DNA of 7,832 nucleotides from Candidatus Woesearchaeota archaeon (GTDB taxonomy: Archaea; Nanobdellota; Nanobdellia; Woesearchaeales; CG1-02-33-12). Where the stretch lies: positions 1-7,832 of the forward strand of contig JAFCEA010000026.1 in NCBI GenBank assembly GCA_017609385.1. The letters run 5' to 3'. The position numbers and the translations under genes were made by a program. Under the pieces are notes generated by a model. That model ran no database searches. It was given only the letters and a program-made list of their open reading frames with translations, and was not told the DNA's origin. Every line of letters starts with the position of its first letter. Within the stretch, counting starts at the first letter, position 1. Positions 1 through 3,974 of the stretch are shown here, one piece after another.

Positions 1-47
1 AATGCTTTCTTTAATTCTTTTTTTGTATGATTCTTTAGTTTTTTCAT
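1..47 (-). CDS. Start of an unknown gene cut by the window edge
   Basis: Only the first 15 codons are inside the window (reads MKKLKNHTKKELKKA). A clear SD sequence (AAGGAG) lies about 8 nt before the ATG at 47-45 and overlaps the end of the 114-aa gene upstream, so the two are probably co-transcribed. The visible part is very lysine-rich, as in the N-terminus of a basic nucleic-acid-binding or small helical protein, but no function can be given. Confidence 0.6.
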   Translation of the reverse strand, partial: MKKLKNHTKKELKKA

Positions 48-49
48 TC

Positions 50-394
50 TTAATCTCCTTTCGCCTTTCTTTTGGTTTTTGTAACATCTTCAAAAGCTTG
101 GTTTATTAACCATAAGTCATAGTCCAACCAATAACCACTATCAAACCCCACCTCTTCTTTTAATTTTATAAAATCACTTAATGAAATTGACTTAATACAC
201 TTGAATACTCCACAAATTTCTTGTTTATAATCAGGATGATTTTCTATTAATTTTTCTGGTTTATCTCTATACTCCTTCCACCATTCAACTGCTGATTTAA
301 TATCTAATTCTAAAAAATAAGCTTGATTTCCTCTTCTTGTTTTCCTATATCCAAACTGTTTATTTTTTAATGGTTCTGATTTTATTTCAATCAC
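50..394 (-). CDS. Unknown 114-aa protein with a basic C-terminal tail
   Basis: I do not recognise the family. The protein is rich in aromatic and charged residues (WWKEYRD near residue 38; GYWLDYDLW near 87) and ends in a basic tail, TKRKAKGD. The frame opens with a GTG at 394-392; an in-frame TAA lies five codons upstream, so no longer form is possible, and there is no in-frame ATG. An AAAGGA stretch sits only 2-3 nt before the GTG, closer than usual, so the exact start is uncertain. A perfect 14-bp palindrome lies about 15 nt upstream and may be an operator. The gene is followed by another gene with its own SD. The tail closely resembles that of the 63-aa protein at 7230-7421. Confidence 0.7.
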   Translation of the reverse strand: MIEIKSEPLKNKQFGYRKTRRGNQAYFLELDIKSAVEWWKEYRDKPEKLIENHPDYKQEICGVFKCIKSISLSDFIKLKEEVGFDSGYWLDYDLWLINQAFEDVTKTKRKAKGD

Positions 395-409
395 TTCCTT
401 TTGTCTTTA

Positions 410-423
410 TAGTTTGCAAACTA
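410..423. promoter_or_regulatory. Perfect 14-bp palindrome, candidate operator
   Basis: TAGTTTGCAAACTA reads the same on both strands. It sits in the 40-bp gap between the 81-aa gene (ends at 435) and the GTG start of the 114-aa gene (394), overlapping a weak TATA-like ACTATAAAG on the minus strand. A dimeric regulator bound here would control the 114-aa gene. The half-site TTTGCA also occurs in the hairpin at 3628-3649 beside another promoter. Regulatory function is inferred from position and symmetry only. Confidence 0.4.
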
Positions 424-434
424 AATTGATACAT

Positions 435-680
435 TCAATAGTTCCTTATTTGTAAACCATTCATAAGGGTAACTTCATTAGCAACAAAAAGCCCTATACT
501 AACACCAGCAATAGCCGGGAGTGCCTCTCTAATCATGGTGTTTAGTTCTATACCATCCCTTTTGATTCTTATTTTCTTTCGTATATCCCAAGGGATTACA
601 TTACTTTTCAATATACTATCTAATTCCTCAATTGTTAATCCACTTAAGTTATTTATATCAAAATTATTGTTTGTTTTCAT
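435..680 (-). CDS. Unknown 81-aa protein with a hydrophobic C-terminal segment
   Basis: The frame is open to 770, but the ATG at 680-678 is preferred. It has an AGAGGA SD just upstream and overlaps the end of the preceding 79-aa gene by 17 nt, a normal coupled arrangement, whereas the longer form would overlap that gene by over 100 nt. The N-terminal half is polar (MKTNNNFDINNL), the middle is basic (IRKKIRIKRDG, about 33-43), and residues 54-68 (LPAIAGVSIGLFVAN) form a short hydrophobic stretch that could be one weak membrane segment or a buried helix. No family is recognised. Confidence 0.65.
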   Translation of the reverse strand: MKTNNNFDINNLSGLTIEELDSILKSNVIPWDIRKKIRIKRDGIELNTMIREALPAIAGVSIGLFVANEVTLMNGLQIRNY

Positions 681-903
681 TTTTCCTCTTGTTCCAAGCC
701 AAGTAGCATTTGTATTCAAAAGGACATCTCTTGCAGATAAGGCTTTTGTCGCTGTGTTGTTCTGAACCAAAGCAGAGTGGGATTTCAGATGCCATTTTAT
801 CCCCCTCCGCTGTAAGCATCATAGTATCAATATCCTTATGATACTCTACCAAACTTTCATTGCTCCAATACCTTTTCTCCAAAAGGTCTTCATTGGCATT
901 CAT
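664..903 (-). CDS. Small four-cysteine protein, likely metal-binding
   Basis: This 79-aa protein has Cys44, Cys57, Cys60 and Cys66 in the pattern CFG-x10-CxxC-x5-C (ICKRCPFEYKCY). Such a spacing can hold a zinc ion or an iron-sulfur cluster. I have seen similar CFG...CxxC...C segments in small proteins of archaeal and phage elements, but cannot name a family. The N-terminal 40 residues are acidic and look helical. The start is supported by a GGAGG SD about 7 nt before the ATG at 903-901. The 3' end overlaps the start of the 81-aa gene, so they are probably translated together. Confidence 0.8.
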   Translation of the reverse strand: MNANEDLLEKRYWSNESLVEYHKDIDTMMLTAEGDKMASEIPLCFGSEQHSDKSLICKRCPFEYKCYLAWNKRKNENKQ

Positions 904-921
904 TTTTTTGCCTCCATTGTT

Positions 922-1026
922 TTAATCATTAAAATAATTAAATAGTGGTATCCAATCATGGATACTTTTAACTATCTCTTGTTTGAAATACGATTTTAAC
1001 AGTCGATACTTATAAGGTAAATTCAT
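922..1026 (-). CDS. Possible 34-aa microprotein
   Basis: A short open frame from ATG 1026-1024 to TAA reads MNLPYKYRLLKSYFKQ... and ends with IPLFNYFND. It ends 18 nt before the start of the four-cysteine gene, just ahead of that gene's SD. Its own upstream sequence (GAAGTG) is a weak SD, and AT-rich TATA-like sequence lies about 25-30 nt further up. Spacing and strand fit a real gene, but the short length and weak start leave this tentative. No family is recognised. Confidence 0.4.
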   Translation of the reverse strand: MNLPYKYRLLKSYFKQEIVKSIHDWIPLFNYFND

Positions 1027-1045
1027 TTTTTCACTTCTTAAAGTT

Positions 1046-1177
1046 TTAATATATTATTCCCCCAGCCTCGACGGTGTGAACGGCAAGTCGAAGTTTATGC
1101 TTCTGGAAACCACCGCCGATTGCTAAAGTATGAGCATAATCCCAAGGTATAGCGGGCTGTTTAAGGAATTTGATTAT
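1046..1177 (-). other. GC-rich island: structured RNA or coding remnant
   Basis: Bases 1061-1159 are 53% G+C (52 of 99, counted by eye) against roughly 30% around them. They hold several complementary segments: 1063-1067 with 1155-1159, 1068-1072 with 1087-1091, 1090-1093 with 1100-1103, 1095-1100 with 1134-1139, and 1122-1125 with 1150-1153. Some are mutually exclusive or pseudoknotted. On the minus strand the same DNA also has a 43-codon stop-free frame (contains WDYAHTLAIGGGFQKHKL). It lacks an ATG, GTG or TTG start, although a GGAGG lies at 1193-1189 upstream and an ATA at 1177-1175 could only serve as a rare start. It may be an RNA element, the remnant of a gene from a GC-richer source, or an unusual small gene. 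I recognise neither a known RNA class nor a protein family. Confidence 0.4.
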
Positions 1178-1201
1178 TTATTGTTTTGCCTCCATTTAAT
1201 C

Positions 1202-1232
1202 AAAAAAATAAAGGGTTTTTAAGCCCTTTATT
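1202..1232 (-). terminator. Intrinsic terminator after the 118-aa gene
   Basis: AATAAAGGG (1207-1215) and CCCTTTATT (1224-1232) form a perfect 9-bp stem with an 8-nt loop. Read on the minus strand, the stem runs into a seven-T tract (complement of 1208-1202), and it overlaps the TAA stop of the 118-aa gene. This is the classic bacterial Rho-independent layout; in an archaeon the T-tract alone could stop transcription. Confidence 0.65.
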
Positions 1233-1584
1233 CAATCAACAGCCTGAAAAATCCATCTGAATTTGTCAAAACACGACATTGATCTCCAGATTCAGGCAAT
1301 TTTCCATAATATTTTTTGTACTTACCTAAGTTGCTGTTAGAGCTGAACACTGTCTTGTCGCCTTCATTCTTGTAGTTGAAGAGCTTTTGCAGCTCATATT
1401 TCTCATTGTTGTGCATAATCTCAATATGCACATTTATTGCAGGGCTGTTTAAGTCGCCTTTCCAATTCTCTGTGTTCTTCACAAAGTCTGAGGTCTTGCC
1501 GTCATCTATCTTCACAATTACGCCTGTTGCGGATACGCCTGGCCCAAGTCCTTGTTTTTCTATGCTTTGTTGTGGGTTATACAT
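1228..1584 (-). CDS. Unknown 118-aa protein, possible OB-fold ssDNA-binding protein
   Basis: The start is well supported by AGGAGG at 1600-1595, about 10 nt before the ATG. The protein alternates beta-prone segments (TGVIVKIDDG, about 20-29; INVHIEIM, about 50-57) and ends with a conserved-looking block, LGKYKKYYGKLPESGDQCRV, then a TNSDGFFRLLIE end. That layout resembles small OB-fold or single-stranded-DNA-binding-like proteins of replicons, and such a role would fit a primase/helicase element, but I see no diagnostic motif. Codons use more G and C than neighbouring genes (for example many GGC, AAG and GTC). This suggests different ancestry or high expression. It has a long structured leader upstream and its own terminator downstream, so it is probably expressed as a separate unit. 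Confidence 0.85.
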   Translation of the reverse strand: MYNPQQSIEKQGLGPGVSATGVIVKIDDGKTSDFVKNTENWKGDLNSPAINVHIEIMHNNEKYELQKLFNYKNEGDKTVFSSNSNLGKYKKYYGKLPESGDQCRVLTNSDGFFRLLIE

Positions 1585-1592
1585 TGTCTTTA

Positions 1593-1600
1593 TTCCTCCT
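1593..1600 (-). promoter_or_regulatory. Strong ribosome binding site of the 118-aa gene
   Basis: AGGAGGAA on the minus strand lies about 10 nt before the ATG at 1584. The loop of the upstream hairpin (TCTCCT on the minus strand, 1694-1689) can pair with AGGAGG over six positions, one of them G-U. This gives a possible way to hide the site, which is inference only. Confidence 0.6.
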
Positions 1601-1620
1601 TCACCTTAGTGAATATAATT

Positions 1621-1731
1621 AAAATAAGAGTCAGAACATTGAAAGCAAATGAATAGGGTAAAAACATTAGCCCCCACAACACGATTTTAGGAGAGTGTTG
1701 CGTAAATCTTTCCTATTCTGACTCTTATTTT
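1621..1731 (-). promoter_or_regulatory. 111-nt foldable leader with a 16-bp inverted repeat
   Basis: AAAATAAGAGTCAGAA (1621-1636) is the exact reverse complement of 1716-1731, giving a 16-bp closing stem. Inside is a second hairpin, CAACAC (1677-1682) with GTGTTG (1695-1700). GAATAGG (1651-1657) can pair with CCTATTC (1712-1718), which competes with the inner end of the closing stem, so two alternative folds exist. The element lies between the 38-aa gene, whose stop codon it contains, and the 118-aa gene. It could be an attenuator or riboswitch-like leader, a transcription terminator with an enlarged loop, or a small inverted-repeat mobile element. The structure is directly visible; its role is not. 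Confidence 0.6.
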
Positions 1732-1841
1732 TGTATGAAAGCAGTTAATTTTCTTAGTTCTATAACTTCTTTCTGTATGTTATTAAGGATTTCTTCAATC
1801 CTAATATCTTCATCAATTACTTGTTTTGTTGTTTCATCCAT
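1725..1841 (-). CDS. 38-aa helical microprotein
   Basis: The frame from ATG 1841-1839 to TAA 1727-1725 reads MDETTKQVIDEDIRIEEILN... and ends LTAFIQK. A GGAGG SD sits about 7 nt before the ATG and starts right after the stop of the 158-aa gene (14-nt gap), so it is the next gene of the same operon. The sequence alternates acidic and hydrophobic residues in a pattern suited to an amphipathic helix or short coiled coil. No family is recognised. Its stop codon lies in the outer stem of the downstream leader element. Confidence 0.65.
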   Translation of the reverse strand: MDETTKQVIDEDIRIEEILNNIQKEVIELRKLTAFIQK

Positions 1842-1854
1842 TTTGATTCCTCCA

Positions 1855-2331
1855 TTATATATTTGGGTCTGGTAATCTTAGTGTAGTATTAATTTTCAAT
1901 TGTTTTCTATCAAAATCAACTCTTTCATTATATTTCCATATATGATTAGCAACTCTTTCTTTTGCTTGTAAATCTAATCTTTTGATATCATTAGGATTAG
2001 TATCTGCATTATATCTTAGAAATACCCACCCATCACCAATTGTTCTAAAAGACCTTAAAACTAATTCCTTGCTTTTTCTTCTATGATAATGGGTTTTACA
2101 AGATTCAATAAACTTTTTAGTATTTTTTAAGTGTTTTAATTTTAGATTTCTTAAATAACCAACTTCCTTACACAATGTCTGTAAACATAGTTCTGCAAAT
2201 TCTTTATGTGTGTAATAACTACTCCTATCATTAAAGTCTGTTAATGGATTCATCCTTGCTATTGCTTGAACAACTATATCTGACATTTTGAAACTTTCAG
2301 TTTCAAAGCCATCTTTACATTTTATTCTCAT
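1855..2331 (-). CDS. Unknown 158-aa basic protein following the ParB-like gene
   Basis: The ATG at 2331-2329 overlaps the stop of the ParB-like gene in an ATGA arrangement, with GGAGAT about 10 nt upstream, so translation is probably coupled. The protein is rich in Lys, Arg and His, with a strongly basic middle region (LKLKHLKNTKKFIES, then KTHYHRRKSKELVLRSFR), and looks helical in its first two thirds. It has scattered cysteines (residues 5, 49, 54, 78) but no metal-binding pairs. The charge suggests nucleic-acid binding or partnership with the ParB-like protein. The family is not recognised. Confidence 0.8.
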   Translation of the reverse strand: MRIKCKDGFETESFKMSDIVVQAIARMNPLTDFNDRSSYYTHKEFAELCLQTLCKEVGYLRNLKLKHLKNTKKFIESCKTHYHRRKSKELVLRSFRTIGDGWVFLRYNADTNPNDIKRLDLQAKERVANHIWKYNERVDFDRKQLKINTTLRLPDPNI

Positions 2332-3239
2332 TCTGACATCATCTCCATAATTTTTTTAACAATATGAGAAAGCCTATCAATTTCTTTGTTTAATGGCTTT
2401 AGACAATCCATTATTTGTAGTTTAGAATCAGACGATAACTTATTTACAAAAGCCTTATTGTTAATTACTTGGAGAGTACCTGCAATAAACTTTATCCTAT
2501 CTTTTGAGTCATAAGATTTATTGAGTAGTTTTGTAACAATTCTATCTTCACTAAATTGTTTTCTTTCATTACTTTCACCAAGACTTTTAAGTTCCTTCGC
2601 TTTTTGTTCAAAGTTATGTCTTGCAACTTCTTGCCTTACTTCTGTTGTTGTTTTATGTTTTGCCATATCTGCAAGTTTGTTCTGAATTTCTTTGTCTGGA
2701 ATAGAAGCAATTGTTGTGGCTGTCCTTCTGTCAATCTTATCCTCTTTTAATAATTTTTTAACTTTTAATGAAGCTTGTTTTTCTATTCTAAAAAAGTCTC
2801 TAATTTTATCAGCCATGGCGCAATGTATATTCCCTACTATATAGGTTGATAAAGCATTAGCATCAATATATCCTTTATTGTAGTAAGGCTCACCTAAACT
2901 CTTAGCAAGAGAAAACACAAAGCTTTTGAACTCTTCATTGTTTAAGTTTTCCCTCATCTCATTCTCAATAAGAGAATCCCTTTTGATATCAGCATCAGTT
3001 TTGTATTCTTTGATAATAGCATACATCTTGTCTTTCTTTGCTAACTTGTTTGCTCTCCATCTTCTTTCACCTGCAACAATTACATAATTATCTCCTTTTG
3101 GTGTAACCACAATTGGTTCTATCATTCCATGTTTGCTTATGTTGTCTGCCATTTCTTGCAATGCTTCTTTGTCAAACTCCATTCTTGGCTGGAATGGATT
3201 TGGTTTTATTTTGCTTATCTCAATTTGTTTTAGTTCCAT
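2328..3239 (-). CDS. ParB-like DNA-binding protein
   Basis: This is a 303-aa ParB/Spo0J-type protein. Residues 7-80 carry the N-terminal ParB fold: ISKIKPNPFQPR near 9-20, the segment PIVVTPKGDNYVIVAGERRWRA, and GERR at 57-60 corresponding to the nucleotide-binding arginine patch of ParB CTPases. ENEMREN (92-98) matches the second conserved ParB motif (ENxQR). A helix-turn-helix region follows at about 150-205 (ASLKVKKLLKEDKIDRRTAT). The last 80 residues are helical and probably dimerise. ParB proteins bind centromere-like sites and work with a ParA ATPase in segregation, though many plasmid and virus homologues act as regulators or copy-control factors. No ParA is in this window. The frame is open to 3278, but ATG 3239-3237 is chosen because GAGGT lies 7 nt upstream and the conserved domain begins right there. 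The gene starts 1 nt after the stop of the zinc-ribbon gene. Confidence 0.92.
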   Translation of the reverse strand: MELKQIEISKIKPNPFQPRMEFDKEALQEMADNISKHGMIEPIVVTPKGDNYVIVAGERRWRANKLAKKDKMYAIIKEYKTDADIKRDSLIENEMRENLNNEEFKSFVFSLAKSLGEPYYNKGYIDANALSTYIVGNIHCAMADKIRDFFRIEKQASLKVKKLLKEDKIDRRTATTIASIPDKEIQNKLADMAKHKTTTEVRQEVARHNFEQKAKELKSLGESNERKQFSEDRIVTKLLNKSYDSKDRIKFIAGTLQVINNKAFVNKLSSDSKLQIMDCLKPLNKEIDRLSHIVKKIMEMMSE

Positions 3240-3240
3240 T

Positions 3241-3447
3241 TTATACCTCATCTTCTTTAATTTCTTCTTCATAACCACAATTATAACATATCCATTTTTG
3301 TTTATCTGGTTGGTTTTTCCAAAGATTATTTTGTGTTTCTACATTAAAATCATTAACAAAATCATTAGAACCATCATCTCTTAATTGAAACCAAGCTCCA
3401 ATATATCCTTCTCTTGTTAGTTCTCCTTTACATTTTGGGCATTTCAT
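3241..3447 (-). CDS. 68-aa zinc-ribbon protein
   Basis: Two CxxC knuckles, Cys3/Cys6 (MKCPKC) and Cys54/Cys57 (CYNC), frame a 47-residue insert and should bind one zinc ion, as in zinc ribbons of transcription or replication factors. The spacer contains a conserved-looking WFQLRDDGSNDF (19-30) and the C-terminus is acidic (EEEIKEDEV). The ATG overlaps the stop of the 39-aa zinc ribbon (ATGA), and an AAGGAG SD sits 6 nt upstream. The next gene, ParB-like, starts 1 nt after its stop, so the three form one translationally coupled unit. Partner and target are unknown; DNA, RNA or protein binding are all possible. Confidence 0.85.
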   Translation of the reverse strand: MKCPKCKGELTREGYIGAWFQLRDDGSNDFVNDFNVETQNNLWKNQPDKQKWICYNCGYEEEIKEDEV

Positions 3448-3563
3448 TTTTTCTCCTTATTCCAAAAATAACTCTTGCATCTTGGGCAAGTCTTTGGTGG
3501 ATTTTCTACTGGTAACCTTGATTCCCATTCATAAAAACACCTTTTACATTTGTATTTAACCAT
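3444..3563 (-). CDS. 39-aa zinc-ribbon (rubredoxin-like) microprotein
   Basis: The frame reads MVKYKCKRCFYEWESR..., then NPPKTCPRCKSYFWNKEKK. Cys6/Cys9 and Cys26/Cys29 form two CxxC knuckles with a short linker, the pattern of small stand-alone zinc ribbons. The YKCKRC...W...NPPKTCPRCKSYFWN pattern is common, in my knowledge, among tiny archaeal proteins and some bacterial ones. The start is strongly supported by a GGAGG SD 7 nt before ATG 3563-3561, and a BRE/TATA promoter lies about 50 bp upstream. It is the first gene of the ParB-containing operon, and its stop overlaps the start of the next zinc ribbon. Confidence 0.85.
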   Translation of the reverse strand: MVKYKCKRCFYEWESRLPVENPPKTCPRCKSYFWNKEKK

Positions 3564-3610
3564 CTTAAGCCTCCGAATCATATACTTATAATATTAGTAT
3601 GTATAATAAC

Positions 3611-3626
3611 TATTTAAATATTTCGC
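3611..3626 (-). promoter_or_regulatory. Archaeal-type BRE/TATA promoter of the zinc-ribbon/ParB operon
   Basis: On the minus strand a BRE-like GCGAAA (3626-3621) is followed at once by a TATA-like TATTTAAATA (3620-3611). Transcription would start about 25 nt downstream, near 3590, leaving a leader of about 27 nt that contains the GGAGG of the 39-aa zinc-ribbon gene. The spacing fits an archaeal promoter well. AT-rich sequence can mimic this pattern. Confidence 0.55.
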
Positions 3627-3627
3627 T

Positions 3628-3649
3628 ACTGCAAAACAACCTTTGCAGT
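3628..3649. repeat. 8-bp inverted repeat next to the promoter
   Basis: ACTGCAAA (3628-3635) and TTTGCAGT (3642-3649) are exact reverse complements around a 6-nt spacer. The repeat lies 2 bp upstream of the BRE on the minus strand, a usual place for an activator or repressor site. The ParB-like product of the same operon is one possible binder, by inference. Confidence 0.45.
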
Positions 3650-3696
3650 GTATAAGCAAAGTCCAAAGCAGACAGAAAAGGAAAAAAGAGGTGATA

Positions 3697-3725
3697 TTTG
3701 GGGGAATTTGGCGATTCCTTCCAAA
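3697..3725. repeat. Imperfect hairpin in the intergenic region
   Basis: TTTGGGGGAAT (3697-3707) can pair with ATTCCTTCCAAA (3714-3725) around a 6-nt loop, with G-U pairs and one bulge. It sits between the promoter-side hairpin and the T-rich tract. It might be a priming or single-strand-origin signal; the sequence alone cannot say. Confidence 0.3.
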
Positions 3726-3875
3726 ACCCTGACTGCCTGCTATTTTGGTTTGGTTTCATCTGTTGAACTTACAACTATTTTGTTGATTTTGGCCATTTTG
3801 TTATTTTCAAGTTTTTTCTAATTTTCTCAAAATCTTGTTGTTTTTTGAAATTCATATATAAAACTGGTAAAAAAT

Positions 3876-3974
3876 TACCACACTTGCCACACTTGCCACC
3901 CCACCTTACCCCTATAGAAAACATTTTCTTTTATATAAGGGTGAAAAAGGGTGGCAGCTGTGCCATCTGTGGCA
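3876..3974. repeat. Inverted blocks of 9-bp iterons, candidate origin core
   Basis: The left block 3876-3901 has two perfect tandem copies of CACTTGCCA (3881-3889, 3890-3898) plus a degenerate copy before them. The right block 3949-3974 has three diverged copies in the opposite direction with the same 9-bp step (TGGCAGCTG, TGCCATCTG, TGGCATTAT, the last running slightly past the block). The two blocks match as reverse complements at 20 of 26 positions. Between them a second inverted repeat, ACCCCTATAGAAAA (3908-3921) against 3929-3942, matches at 12 of 14. The whole forms a roughly 99-bp imperfect palindrome ending directly at the stop codon of the primase/helicase gene. Tandem iterons beside a replication gene usually bind the initiator; a transcription-termination role is also possible. 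Confidence 0.7.

Larger units (their letters stand above)
3564..3974. other. Non-coding region, candidate replication origin
   Basis: No gene is supported in these 411 bp between the primase/helicase stop and the zinc-ribbon operon. Their parts are listed separately: inverted 9-bp repeats (3876-3974), hairpins (3628-3649; 3697-3725) and a promoter (3611-3626). The stretch 3740-3870 is strongly T-rich on the plus strand, which would ease unwinding. Iterons, an AT-rich tract and an adjacent replication gene form the usual layout of plasmid and virus origins. The only small frame (18 codons, 3740-3796, minus) has no SD. Confidence 0.5.

Noticed and set aside
681..770. 30-codon N-terminal extension of the 81-aa gene
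   Set aside because: It would overlap the four-cysteine gene by over 100 nt; the inner ATG at 680 has a good SD.
1046..1177. tRNA gene in the GC-rich island
   Set aside because: No T-loop consensus, no anticodon stem and no 7-bp acceptor stem on either strand.
3239..3278. 13-codon N-terminal extension of the ParB-like gene
   Set aside because: It lies inside the zinc-ribbon gene, has no SD, and the ParB domain begins right at the inner ATG, which has GAGGT upstream.
3740..3796. 18-codon frame MAKINKIVVSSTDETKPK on the minus strand
   Set aside because: No SD, very short, and located in the T-rich candidate origin region; not enough to call a gene.
3876..3974. CRISPR array reading of the short repeats
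   Set aside because: The repeat unit is 9 bp, tandem without spacers and in two opposite blocks; no CRISPR-length repeats or cas genes are present.
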